From contig AP025582.1 of NCBI GenBank assembly GCA_022846075.1, positions 1,674,001 through 1,738,000 of the forward strand: DNA of 64,000 nt, written 5' to 3'. The notes under the pieces were generated by a model. The model was not told where the DNA came from and made no database searches. It worked only from the letters and a program-made list of their open reading frames with translations. Of this stretch, positions 26,498 through 34,661 are shown piece after piece. Source of the stretch: Oscillospiraceae bacterium (GTDB lineage Bacteria; Bacillota; Clostridia; Oscillospirales; Oscillospiraceae). Position 1 is the stretch's first letter, and every line of letters begins with the position of its first letter. Made by a program: the position numbers and the translations under genes.

Positions 26498-28180
26498 TCA
26501 AAATTTAAAGCTGTCCTTCAGGCTCACCGCCCGGTTAAACACCAGGTGAGCGGGGGAGGAGTCCTTGCTGTCGGCGCAGAAATAGCCCTGACGCATGAAC
26601 TGGAACCGGTCCTCCGGCTTTGGCTCGCCCAGACCGACCTCCACCTTGCAGCCCGTGAGGACCTCCAGGGAATTGGGATTCAGGCAGTCCAGGAAATTTT
26701 TGTCCCCGGCGTCCGGGGCCTCGTCGGCGAAGAGATTGTCATAGAGCCGCACCTCCGCGTCCAGGGCGGTGGCTGCGTCCACCCAGTGGAGGGTGGCCCC
26801 CTTCACCTTGCGGCCGTCGGCGGGATCGCCGCCCTTGCTGTCGGGGTCGTAGGTGGCCAAAATCTCGACCACATTTCCCTCGGTGTCCTTCACGCACCCG
26901 GTGCAGGTGACAAGGTAGGCCCCCTTCAGGCGGCACTCGGGACCGCCCGGATAGAGCCGCTTATACTTGGGAACCGGCTCCTCCAAAAAGTCCTCAGCCT
27001 CCACCCACAGGTTCCGGGAGAAGGTGACGGGGCGGGTCCCGGCCCCGGGGTCGCCGGGGATATTCTCCACCTCAAAGGTCTCGGACTGGCCCTCGGGGTA
27101 GTTGGTGATGGTGAGCTTCACAGGGCGGAGGACCGCCATCACCCGGCGGGCGGTGCGGTTCAGGTCCTCCCGCAGGCAGTGTTCCAGGAAGCCGAACTCC
27201 ACTACGGAGGCCGCCTTGGTGACGCCGTTGCGCTCGGAGAAGTCCCGGATGGCGGCGGGGGTGTAACCCCGCCGGCGCAGGCCGCAAAGGGTGGGCATCC
27301 GGGGATCGTCCCAGCCGGAGACCTTGCCCTCCTCCACCAACTGGCGGAGTTTGCGCTTGGACATGACAGTGTAGTTGATGCCCAGCCGCGCAAACTCGAT
27401 CTGCCGGGGCTTGGAGGGCACCGGGCAGTTCTGGATGACCCAGTCATAGAGGGGGCGGTGGTCCTCAAACTCCAGGGAGCAAAGGGAGTGGGTGATCCCC
27501 TCCAGGGCGTCCTCCAGAGGATGGGCGAAGTCGTACATGGGGTAGATGCACCACTTATCCCCCTGGCGGTGGTGGCGCATATGGTTGATCCGGTAGATGA
27601 CCGGGTCCCGCATGTTGAAGTTGCCCGAGGCCAGGTCGATCTTGGCCCGCAGGGTGTACTTCCCGTTGGGGAACTCTCCGTTCTTCATCCGCCGGAACAG
27701 GTCAAGGGATTCCTCCACCGGCCGGTCCCGCCAGGGAGAGGTGGCGGGGGTGCCCACGTCGCCCCGGTGGGCCTTGAACTCCTCGGGGGTCAGCTCACAG
27801 ACATAGGCCAGGCCCTTTTTGATGAGCTCCACGGCGTACTCGTACATCTTGTCAAAGTAGTCCGAGGCAAAGTAGAACCGGTCGCCCCAGTCGTAGCCCA
27901 GCCAGTGGATGTCCTCCTGGATGGCGTCCACGTACTCCTCGTCCTCTTTGGTGGGGTTGGTATCGTCCATCCGCAGATTGCACATGCCGCCGTACTTCTC
28001 GGCGGTGCCAAAGTCGATAAAAATGGCCTTGGCGTGGCCGATGTGAAGGTAGCCGTTGGGCTCCGGCGGAAAGCGGGTGTGGACGGTCATGCCCTCATAC
28101 TGCCCGCCCTTGGCGATATCCTCGTCGATAAAATCGTGGATAAAATTCTGGCTCATGACAGGCTTTGTCTCTTCCGGCAT
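26498..28180 (-). CDS. glnS: Glutaminyl-tRNA synthetase
   Basis: A 560-residue class I synthetase that charges tRNA-Gln directly. Signature HIGH is at 46-49 (PEPNGYLHIGHAK) and the second signature is VMSKRK near 270. The C-terminal half is the two beta-barrel anticodon-binding region found in GlnRS and not in bacterial GluRS. ATG at 28180 is preferred over a GTG three codons upstream because AAAAGGAG lies 8 bp before it. Many Firmicutes lack GlnRS and use the amidotransferase route, so its presence is notable, although it is known in Clostridia. Confidence 0.95.
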   Translation of the reverse strand: MPEETKPVMSQNFIHDFIDEDIAKGGQYEGMTVHTRFPPEPNGYLHIGHAKAIFIDFGTAEKYGGMCNLRMDDTNPTKEDEEYVDAIQEDIHWLGYDWGDRFYFASDYFDKMYEYAVELIKKGLAYVCELTPEEFKAHRGDVGTPATSPWRDRPVEESLDLFRRMKNGEFPNGKYTLRAKIDLASGNFNMRDPVIYRINHMRHHRQGDKWCIYPMYDFAHPLEDALEGITHSLCSLEFEDHRPLYDWVIQNCPVPSKPRQIEFARLGINYTVMSKRKLRQLVEEGKVSGWDDPRMPTLCGLRRRGYTPAAIRDFSERNGVTKAASVVEFGFLEHCLREDLNRTARRVMAVLRPVKLTITNYPEGQSETFEVENIPGDPGAGTRPVTFSRNLWVEAEDFLEEPVPKYKRLYPGGPECRLKGAYLVTCTGCVKDTEGNVVEILATYDPDSKGGDPADGRKVKGATLHWVDAATALDAEVRLYDNLFADEAPDAGDKNFLDCLNPNSLEVLTGCKVEVGLGEPKPEDRFQFMRQGYFCADSKDSSPAHLVFNRAVSLKDSFKF

Positions 28181-28212
28181 GGCACACACTCCTTTTGTTC
28201 AGCATAAAATTT

Positions 28213-28241
28213 ATTTTACCCTTTCAGGTAAAAAAAAGCAA
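28213..28241 (-). promoter_or_regulatory. Probable promoter of glnS
   Basis: On the minus strand TTGCTT (28241-28236), 17-bp spacer, TAAAAT (28218-28213), 33 bp before the glnS ATG. Confidence 0.55.
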
Positions 28242-28255
28242 TCTATTTGTACCTG

Positions 28256-28609
28256 TTAATCGGATAGGTGCTGGCTCCACTCCGGCTCCCGGAATCCAAA
28301 CAGGGCAAAGTCCTCTCCCACCAGGATGGGCCGCTTCACCAGCATCCCGTCAGTGGCCAGCAGCTCGTACTGCTCCGCCTCCGTCATGGTGTCCAGCTTG
28401 TCCTTCAGCCCCAGGGCCTTATATTGAAGGCCGCTGGTGTTGAACAGCCGCCGGAGGGGGAGCCCGCTCCTGCGGTGCCACTCCTTCAGCTCCCCGGCGG
28501 TGGGGTTATCGGTCTTGATGTCCCGCAGCTGAAAGGAGAGCCCGCGGCCCTCCAGCCACGTCTGGGCCTTCTTGCAGGTGGAACATTTTGGGTAGCAGAC
28601 AAACAGCAT
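28256..28609 (-). CDS. ArsC/Spx-family thioredoxin-fold protein
   Basis: A 117-residue protein of the arsenate reductase/Spx family. The redox motif is CSTC at 9-12 (CYPKCSTCKKA), and the family tail RPILVGEDFALFGF is present. Members act as arsenate reductases or as Spx-type RNA polymerase regulators; this one cannot be split between them by sequence alone, and no arsenic genes are near. Start is ATG after AAGGAGG. It lies just upstream of glnS on the same strand. Confidence 0.85.
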   Translation of the reverse strand: MLFVCYPKCSTCKKAQTWLEGRGLSFQLRDIKTDNPTAGELKEWHRRSGLPLRRLFNTSGLQYKALGLKDKLDTMTEAEQYELLATDGMLVKRPILVGEDFALFGFREPEWSQHLSD

Positions 28610-28677
28610 TTTAATTCCTCCTTATTCCTGTTTCTATCCTACGAGAACATGCCGCTCTTGTCAACAACTTCCAGGTG

Positions 28678-28706
28678 TTGACAAACGGTCACAGTCATAT
28701 TATAAT
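28678..28706 (+). promoter_or_regulatory. Consensus promoter of the tyrS leader
   Basis: TTGACA (28678-28683), 17-bp spacer, TATAAT (28701-28706). Transcription would start at about 28713, at the T-box leader. Confidence 0.88.
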
Positions 28707-28712
28707 GTCCCA

Positions 28713-28976
28713 TACAGCGATGAAGAGGATCAGTAATCCATATCCCGGCCCCGCAGAGAGCCCCTGTTTGGTGAAAAGGGGAGGGCAGGCATGGACGAAT
28801 ACCCCTCGGAGCCGATGCCTGAACCGTCCTTGACCCAGTAGGGCATGCCGGGACGCGCCCGTTAAAGCGCCGCCGTGTGACAGCACGGCCTGAGGCCGTT
28901 TTCCGTAAGGGGACGGTGAACCAGAGGTGGTACCGCGTTTATACGCCCTCTGTCCAACGGGACAGGGGGCGTTTTT
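28713..28976 (+). ncRNA. T-box riboswitch (tyrosine) upstream of tyrS
   Basis: The 260-nt leader has T-box landmarks: GATGAAGAGGATCAGTA at the Stem I start, an AGAGAG plus GGTG distal loop, a candidate UAC tyrosine specifier at 28800-28802 (GAATACCCC), and the antiterminator T-box AGGTGGTACCGCG (28926-28937). The UGGU of the T-box (28928-28931) would pair with the tRNA acceptor end having discriminator A, as tRNA-Tyr has. The terminator is the 13-bp stem at 28943-28972 with a T run. Uncharged tRNA-Tyr should permit tyrS readthrough. Specifier choice is an inference. Confidence 0.92.
28943..28976 (+). terminator. T-box terminator hairpin
   Basis: ACGCCCTCTGTCC pairs with GGACAGGGGGCGT across a 4-nt loop, followed by TTTTT. 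It is the off-state structure of the leader. Confidence 0.9.
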
Positions 28977-29017
28977 GCACCCCTGTTTGAAACAAAGAGG
29001 AAAAGGAGAATAGAAAC

Positions 29018-30244
29018 ATGACAGTCTACGAAGAATTGCAGGCCCGGGGACTCATTGCCCAGGTCACCGACGAGCCGGAGATCAAGGATCTGATCAACAG
29101 CGGCAAGGCTATCTTCTATATCGGCTTCGACCCCACCGCCGACTCCCTCCACGTGGGCCACTTTATGGCCCTGTGCCTGATGAAGCGGCTCCAGATGGCG
29201 GGCAACCGGCCCATCGCCCTCATCGGCGGGGGCACCGGTATGGTGGGGGACCCCTCCGGCCGCAGCGACATGCGCCAGATGATGACCCCGGAGACCATTC
29301 AGCACAACTGCGACTGCTTTAAAAAGCAGATGGAAAAGTTCATCGAGTTCGGCCCCGGCAAGGCCATGATGCTCAACAACGCCGACTGGCTCATGAAGCT
29401 CAATTACGTGGAGCTGCTCCGGGAAGTGGGCTCCTGCTTCTCCGTAAACAACATGCTCCGGGCCGAGTGCTACAAGCAGCGCATGGAAAAGGGCCTGAGC
29501 TTCCTGGAGTTCAACTATATGATCATGCAGTCCTACGACTTCTACCACATGTTCCAGACCGTGGGCTGCAACATGCAGTTTGGCGGCGACGACCAGTGGT
29601 CCAACATGCTGGGCGGCACCGAGCTCATCCGCAAAAAGCTGGGGAAGGACGCCTACGCCATGACCATCACCCTGCTCCTCAACTCCGAGGGCAAGAAGAT
29701 GGGCAAGACCGCCTCCGGCGCCGTGTGGCTGGACCCCAACAAGACCACCCCCTACGAGTTTTACCAGTACTGGCGCAACGTGGGCGACGCCGACGTTTTA
29801 AAGTGCCTGCGCATGCTCACCTTCCTGCCTCTGGAGCAGATCGACGAGATGGACAAGTGGGAGGGGGAGCGGCTCAACACCGCCAAGGAGATCCTGGCCT
29901 TCGAGTTGACCAAGCTGGTCCACAGCGAGGAGGAGGCCCAGAAGGCCCAGGATGCCGCCCGGGCCCTCTTCGTGGGCGGCGGCGACCTGGCCAATATGCC
30001 CACCACCACCCTTACCTCCGCCGACTTTACCGACGGCTCCATCGGCGCGCTGGATCTGATGGTGAAGTGCGGTCTGGCCCCCTCCAAGAAGGAGGCCCGC
30101 CGGCTGGTGGAGCAGGGGGGCGTGGAGGCCGCCGGCACAAAGGTGACCGACCCCACCGCCCGCTTTGACGCCGCCGCCTTTTCCGGCGAGGGCCTCATGC
30201 TGAAAAAGGGCAAGAAAGTTTTCCACCGGGCCGTGACAGAATAA
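29018..30244 (+). CDS. tyrS: Tyrosyl-tRNA synthetase
   Basis: A 408-residue class I synthetase for tRNA-Tyr. The HIGH equivalent is HVGH at 45-48, and the KMSKS equivalent is KMGKT at 227-231, close to the KFGKT of the Geobacillus enzyme. Tyrosine-binding residues lie in IGFDPTADSLHVGH and in YDFYHMFQTVGCNMQFGGDDQW. A C-terminal S4 domain (SKKEARRLVEQGGVEAAG) binds tRNA. It is preceded by a tyrosine T-box and ribosome site AAAAGGAG. Confidence 0.96.
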   Translation: MTVYEELQARGLIAQVTDEPEIKDLINSGKAIFYIGFDPTADSLHVGHFMALCLMKRLQMAGNRPIALIGGGTGMVGDPSGRSDMRQMMTPETIQHNCDCFKKQMEKFIEFGPGKAMMLNNADWLMKLNYVELLREVGSCFSVNNMLRAECYKQRMEKGLSFLEFNYMIMQSYDFYHMFQTVGCNMQFGGDDQWSNMLGGTELIRKKLGKDAYAMTITLLLNSEGKKMGKTASGAVWLDPNKTTPYEFYQYWRNVGDADVLKCLRMLTFLPLEQIDEMDKWEGERLNTAKEILAFELTKLVHSEEEAQKAQDAARALFVGGGDLANMPTTTLTSADFTDGSIGALDLMVKCGLAPSKKEARRLVEQGGVEAAGTKVTDPTARFDAAAFSGEGLMLKKGKKVFHRAVTE

Positions 30245-30285
30245 GACCGCTGTGCTAAAATGAAAGTCAAAGGACGGTGACGCTC

Positions 30286-31443
30286 TTGCCGAAAGAAAAA
30301 TGGTACCATCTGGACAGCCGGGGGCTTTCCAATCTAATCGTTGTCTGCGTCGGCGTGATCCTCTATCTGGGCCTGACCCATCTGCCCCAAGTCCGCATGG
30401 CCATCGACTCTTTTCTGAGCGTGCTTTCCCCCTTTATCGGCGGTTTTATGATCGCGTACCTGCTCAATACCCCCACCAATTTCTTTGAGCAAAAGGTCTA
30501 TCATAAATTCCGGCACCGCAGAGTTTTGTCCATCCTCACCGTCTTTCTCATCGCGCTGGCGATCATTCTGGTGCTTCTTCAGCTGGTACTCCCCCAGGTG
30601 GGAGACAGTATCGCCCAGCTCTTCGGCAACCTGTCCGGCTATCTGGAAAACCTGGACTGGATGGTGCGGGACCTGGTCCAGCACTTTGACCTGGAAGGGG
30701 AGGGCATCGTCGATCTGGTGGATACCTACAACGAGATCATCCGCCGGGCTGCGGGCTACCTCTCCGGCGCCGTGCCCGACCTCTTCAACTTCGGCGTGGC
30801 GGTGGGCAACGGAGTCGTCACCGGCGTTACCGCCATCATTGCCTCCATCTATATGCTGGCAGGGAAGGGCCGGCTCACCAGTCAGCTGAAAAAACTGATC
30901 TACGCCCTCTTTCCCGCCAAGGGTGTCAGCCGGATCCTCTCGGTCAGCGGCAGGGCCAACCAAATCTTCGTGGGCTTCATCAACGGCAAGCTCATCGATT
31001 CCGCCATCATCGGCGTGCTGTGCTTCCTGATGACCATGCTTTTCCGCATCCCCTACGCCATCCTTCTGAGCGTCATCATCGGGGTGACCAATATTATTCC
31101 CTTTTTCGGCCCCATCATCGGCGCCGTGCCCTGCCTGATGATCCTCATTATCGTAGACCCCTGGGCCGCCCTGCGGTTCACCATCCTCATCATCGCCCTC
31201 CAGCAGTTCGACGGCAATATCCTGGGCCCCAAGATTTTGGGCGACAGCACCGGCCTCTCCGCCATCTGGGTCCTGGTGGCCATCGTGGTGGGCGGCGGCC
31301 TCTTCAGTTTCCCAGGGATGCTGCTGGGCGTCCCCACCTTCGCCGTGCTCTACTCTCTGATGCGGGAGTGGGCCGACACCCGGTTGAAAGAAAAGGGCAT
31401 CGACGCCAACGGAAACCCGCTGACGCCGTCCTCGGAACCATAA
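30286..31443 (+). CDS. AI-2E family membrane transporter
   Basis: About 385 residues with roughly seven to eight membrane segments (first near 14-30, then 40-65, 80-105, 195-210 and several after 230). The LRGxN-like patch is not clear, but VIIGVTNIIPFFGPIIGAVPC and NILGPKILGDSTGLSAIWVLVAIVVGG are typical of the AI-2E transporter (YdiK/PerM) family. Substrate is unknown in most members, and the autoinducer-2 export claim holds for few. The TTG at 30286 has GGTGA five bases before; a GTG nine bases upstream overlaps its ribosome site. It sits 41 bp after tyrS. Confidence 0.85.
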   Translation: MPKEKWYHLDSRGLSNLIVVCVGVILYLGLTHLPQVRMAIDSFLSVLSPFIGGFMIAYLLNTPTNFFEQKVYHKFRHRRVLSILTVFLIALAIILVLLQLVLPQVGDSIAQLFGNLSGYLENLDWMVRDLVQHFDLEGEGIVDLVDTYNEIIRRAAGYLSGAVPDLFNFGVAVGNGVVTGVTAIIASIYMLAGKGRLTSQLKKLIYALFPAKGVSRILSVSGRANQIFVGFINGKLIDSAIIGVLCFLMTMLFRIPYAILLSVIIGVTNIIPFFGPIIGAVPCLMILIIVDPWAALRFTILIIALQQFDGNILGPKILGDSTGLSAIWVLVAIVVGGGLFSFPGMLLGVPTFAVLYSLMREWADTRLKEKGIDANGNPLTPSSEP

Positions 31444-31445
31444 AA

Positions 31446-31483
31446 GAAAAAGCGCTGTGAACAAAAGTTCACAGCGCTTTTTT
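31446..31483. terminator. Bidirectional terminator between AI-2E gene and dapB
   Basis: A 12-bp perfect stem (AGCGCTGTGAAC with GTTCACAGCGCT), AAAA loop, with A run on the left and T run on the right. Confidence 0.92.
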
Positions 31484-32246
31484 AAATGATTTGAGACACC
31501 AGGTCTTTCATGGAATAGAGGCCGGGCACTCCGGCCCGCGACAGGAACCGGGCCGCCCGCAGGGCGCCGGAGGCAAAGACCTCCCGGCTCATGGCAGAGT
31601 GCTTCAGCTCGATCACCTCGTCCCGTCCGGCGAAGATGACCTCGTGGTCTCCCACAATGTTTCCGCCCCGCACCGAGGAGATGCCGATCTCCCGCTTATC
31701 CCGGGGCCTGCGGACGCTCTGCCGGTCGTACACATATTCAGGCGAATAGGGGAGCCCCTCCGCGGCCGCCTGGGCCAGCATGAGGGCCGTACCGCTGGGG
31801 GCGTCCACCTTCCGGTTATGGTGCCGCTCCACGATCTCCACATCGAAGCCCTCGCCCAGCGCGGCGGCGGCTTTCTCCACCAGCGCCGTCAACACGTTGA
31901 CGCCCAAAGACATATTGCCGGAGCGGAAGATGGGGACCGTCAGAGCGGCGGTATCCACGGCGGCAAGCTGTTCCTCGGAATAGCCCGTGGTGGCCAACAC
32001 CAGGGAAATTCGGCGGGCCGTCCCGAAGTCCAGAAGACCGGGAAGGGCCGCCGGGGAGGAAAAGTCGATGAGGACGTCGGCCCGGCCCGGAAACTCGGCG
32101 GGGGAGGAAAAGACGGGAAACTCCTCATTTTCCGCACCCAGCAAATCAAACCCGGCCGTGATCTCCACGTCCGGGGCCTCCCGGCAGACCTGGGCAACTA
32201 CTCTTCCCATATGTCCGTTGCAGCCCGAAATGAGCACTTTGAGCAT
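31482..32246 (-). CDS. dapB: 4-hydroxy-tetrahydrodipicolinate reductase
   Basis: A 254-residue enzyme that reduces hydroxy-tetrahydrodipicolinate in lysine and diaminopimelate synthesis. The nucleotide loop GCNGHMGR is at 8-15, and the catalytic stretch ERHHNRKVDAPSGTA lies near 140. Length matches the family. It is the last gene of asd-dapA-dapB on the minus strand, 27 bp behind dapA, and ends at a shared bidirectional terminator. Its product also feeds the peptidoglycan precursor pathway. Confidence 0.96.
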   Translation of the reverse strand: MLKVLISGCNGHMGRVVAQVCREAPDVEITAGFDLLGAENEEFPVFSSPAEFPGRADVLIDFSSPAALPGLLDFGTARRISLVLATTGYSEEQLAAVDTAALTVPIFRSGNMSLGVNVLTALVEKAAAALGEGFDVEIVERHHNRKVDAPSGTALMLAQAAAEGLPYSPEYVYDRQSVRRPRDKREIGISSVRGGNIVGDHEVIFAGRDEVIELKHSAMSREVFASGALRAARFLSRAGVPGLYSMKDLVSQII

Positions 32247-32273
32247 CTTTGAACGTCCTTTCCCGGTGTATCC

Positions 32274-33164
32274 TTACTTCAAAAGTCCCATGCGGACCAT
32301 GGAGGCCCGCAGGACCTCCAAATGGGCGGGGGTCATCTCGCACAGGGGAAGCCGCAGCCCGCCCATGTCCTGTCCCGCCAGATTGAGGGCGGTCTTGATG
32401 GGGATGGGGTTCACGTCCACAAAGAGGGCGTCAATGAAGTCCATATACTCAATCTGGAGCTGGGCGGCGGCCTGATAATCCCCCTCCAGACACAGATGGC
32501 TCATCCGCACCATGACCTCGGGGACAATGTTGGCGGCCACGGAGATGACGCCCTTGGCGCCCAGGCTCATCATGGGCACCACCTGATCGTCGTTCCCAGA
32601 CCAGATGTAAAAATCCTCCCCGCAGAGGAACCGGGTATGGGCCAACAGGGAGAAATTGCCGCTGGCCTCTTTCACTCCGTTGATCTTGGGATTCTCCGAA
32701 AGGGCCTTATATGTCTCGGCGGTAAAAGAGACGCCGGTGCGGGAGGGGACGTTGTAGAGGATGATGGGCAGGTCCACCCGGTCGGCGATGTACTCATAGT
32801 GCTTGATAAGCCCCATCTGGGTGGCCTTGTTGTAGTAGGGCGTCACCAGCAGCAGGGCGTCCGCCCCGGAATCCTGGGCGTGCTGGGAAAGGTAGACGGC
32901 GGCGGAGGTATCGTTGCTTCCGGCCCCCGCCACCACCTTCACCCGGTGGTCCACCTTTTTGACGCAGTATTCCACCACGGCGATATGCTCCCGGATGGAC
33001 ATGGTGGCGCTTTCTCCGGTGGTGCCGCAGACACAGATGGCGTCCACTCCCCCGGCGATCTGGGTCTCGATGAGGCTGCCGAAGGCCTCATAATTCACCG
33101 CGCCGCTTGCGTCAAATGGAGTGACGATGGCGGTACAGGCACCGCTGAAAACAGGTTCCCGCAT
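32274..33164 (-). CDS. dapA: 4-hydroxy-tetrahydrodipicolinate synthase
   Basis: A 296-residue TIM-barrel aldolase that condenses pyruvate with aspartate semialdehyde, the first lysine-specific step. The Schiff-base lysine is Lys165 (INGVKEASG) and the tyrosine of the proton relay is Tyr137 (ILYNVPSRTG). GTTGES near 48-52 binds the carboxylate. It lies 30 bp behind asd, under the same lysine riboswitch. Confidence 0.96.
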   Translation of the reverse strand: MREPVFSGACTAIVTPFDASGAVNYEAFGSLIETQIAGGVDAICVCGTTGESATMSIREHIAVVEYCVKKVDHRVKVVAGAGSNDTSAAVYLSQHAQDSGADALLLVTPYYNKATQMGLIKHYEYIADRVDLPIILYNVPSRTGVSFTAETYKALSENPKINGVKEASGNFSLLAHTRFLCGEDFYIWSGNDDQVVPMMSLGAKGVISVAANIVPEVMVRMSHLCLEGDYQAAAQLQIEYMDFIDALFVDVNPIPIKTALNLAGQDMGGLRLPLCEMTPAHLEVLRASMVRMGLLK

Positions 33165-33194
33165 GGTATCCCGTCCTTTCTGTCAGGAGAAAAC

Positions 33195-34280
33195 TTATTT
33201 GTGGTCGATATAGCCCTGGGCGCAGAGGAGCTCCGCCAGCTCCACGGCGCCGCCGGCGGCGCCCCGAAGGGTGTTGTGGGAGAGGCAGACAAATTTATAA
33301 TCGTACTGGGTATCCGGGCGAAGCCGCCCGATGGAGATCGCCATGCCGCCCTCCAGCTCCCGGTCCAGCCTGCACTGGGGCCGGTCCGGCTCCTCAAAGT
33401 AGTGGAAGAACTGTTTGGGGGCGGTGGGGAGCCCCAGCTTCTGGGGAATGCCCTGATACCCGGCCCAGATCTCCTTCATCTCTTCCATGGAGGGTTTCTT
33501 CTCAAAGCTGACGAACACGGCGGCGGTGTGGCCGTTGGACACGGGCACCCGCAGGCATTGGGCGGTGATGGAGGGTTTGGAGGCGTTGACGATCACGCCA
33601 TTTTCCACCTTGCCCCAGACCTTCAGCGGCTCCTGCTCGCTCTTTTCCTCCTCGCCGCCGATGTAGGGAATGACGTTGTCCATCATCTCGGGCCAGGTCT
33701 CAAAGGTCTTACCGGCGCCGGAAATGGCCTGATAGGTACAGGCCAGCACCTTTTCCAGGCCGAACTTCCGCAGGGGGGAGAGGGCGGGGGCGTAGCTCTG
33801 GATGGAGCAGTTGGACTTGACCGCGATGAAACCCCGCTTGCTACCCAGCCGCTTGCGCTGGGCGGGGATGACCTCCAGATGCTCCGGGTTCAGCTCGGGC
33901 ACCACCATGGGGACGTCGGGGGTCCAGCGGTGGGCGGAGTTGTTGGAGACCACCGGGCACTCGTGTCTGGCGTAGGCCTCTTCCAAGGCCTGGATCTCCT
34001 CTTTCTTCATGTCCACAGCGGAGAAGACAAAGTCCACCTGGCTGACGACGCGTTCCAGATCGGCCTCGGCATCCAGGATAACCATGTCCCGGACTTCCTC
34101 CGGCATGGGAATGTCCAATTTCCAGCGGCCCTCAATGGCCTCGCCGTAAGTTTTTCCGGCGGACCGGGCACTGGCGGCCAGCACAGTGAGCTGGAACCAG
34201 GGATGGCCGCTGGTGAGGGTAATGAACCGCTGGCCCACCATACCGGTGCAGCCGATGATACCAACTTTGAATTTTTCCAT
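33195..34280 (-). CDS. asd: Aspartate-semialdehyde dehydrogenase
   Basis: A 361-residue dehydrogenase reducing aspartyl phosphate to aspartate semialdehyde. Rossmann loop GCTGMVGQ is at 10-17 and catalytic Cys158 is in KSNCSIQSYAPALSPL, followed by the His-containing NGHTAAVFV. The overall motif set is the archaeal/fungal-like asd subgroup, not the classical bacterial one. It supplies both dapA and hom. It is the first gene after the lysine riboswitch, so lysine should limit it. Confidence 0.94.
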   Translation of the reverse strand: MEKFKVGIIGCTGMVGQRFITLTSGHPWFQLTVLAASARSAGKTYGEAIEGRWKLDIPMPEEVRDMVILDAEADLERVVSQVDFVFSAVDMKKEEIQALEEAYARHECPVVSNNSAHRWTPDVPMVVPELNPEHLEVIPAQRKRLGSKRGFIAVKSNCSIQSYAPALSPLRKFGLEKVLACTYQAISGAGKTFETWPEMMDNVIPYIGGEEEKSEQEPLKVWGKVENGVIVNASKPSITAQCLRVPVSNGHTAAVFVSFEKKPSMEEMKEIWAGYQGIPQKLGLPTAPKQFFHYFEEPDRPQCRLDRELEGGMAISIGRLRPDTQYDYKFVCLSHNTLRGAAGGAVELAELLCAQGYIDHK

Positions 34281-34341
34281 CTCTATCTACCTCCATATCT
34301 CTATCCTATGCGAATTCCCGGCAATATGCAAATCCTTTGAA

Positions 34342-34377
34342 AAAGAAAAAAATCAGCGGCTTTTCAAGCGGCTGATT
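34342..34377 (-). terminator. Riboswitch terminator of asd operon
   Basis: Reading right to left, AATCAGC-C-GCTT, short loop, AAGC-C-GCTGATT, then a run of T. The C-C mismatch weakens the stem slightly. Confidence 0.85.
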
Positions 34378-34604
34378 TTGTACTATAATGTCAGAGATGG
34401 TCTTTCATCCCCGCCTTATTAGCCAAAATCAGACAGCGCTCCACCGGGGATGCCGGTGACAGTCGGGGACGGTACCGCCCAGCGACCAGAGAGGACCCCT
34501 CCGGAGGATACTCTCTTCGGCGGCCTCCTCCTTCACTCGGGTCACAGGGCTCCGGAGCCCTCACCGCGCTACCAGGAAAGCCGCGCCTCTATCTGATGGA
34601 TGTT
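34342..34604 (-). ncRNA. Lysine riboswitch (L-box) upstream of asd-dapA-dapB
   Basis: On the minus strand the aptamer starts with CAGATAGAGGCGCGG (34595-34581) and ends with CTGTC, GGCATCCCCGG and GGAGCGCTGTCTG (down to 34429). The core GAGGCCGCCGAAG lies near 34525. An imperfect terminator (AATCAGC with GCTGATT, inner GCTT with AAGC, C-C mismatch) at 34351-34377 is followed by a T run, 34350-34340 on that strand. With lysine bound, transcription should stop before asd. The class assignment rests on conserved sequence, not on a covariance model. Confidence 0.9.
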
Positions 34605-34610
34605 TTTCTG

Positions 34611-34639
34611 ATACTACCACAACCGCCCAGCGGTGTCAA
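34611..34639 (-). promoter_or_regulatory. Promoter of the asd leader
   Basis: On the minus strand TTGACA (34639-34634), 17-bp spacer, TAGTAT (34616-34611). It is 23 bp from the start of the divergent SpoIID-like gene. Confidence 0.85.
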
Positions 34640-34661
34640 TACATATCAAAAGGAGCAAGCT

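Noticed and set aside
25415-28207. A 930-codon open frame on the plus strand
   Set aside because: It is antisense to glnS and threonine aldolase, which have full motifs. Its translation is rich in His, Gly and Val with no known domain, as expected from GC-rich third positions.
32322-34340. A 672-codon open frame on the plus strand
   Set aside because: It is antisense to dapA and asd, both with catalytic residues in place.
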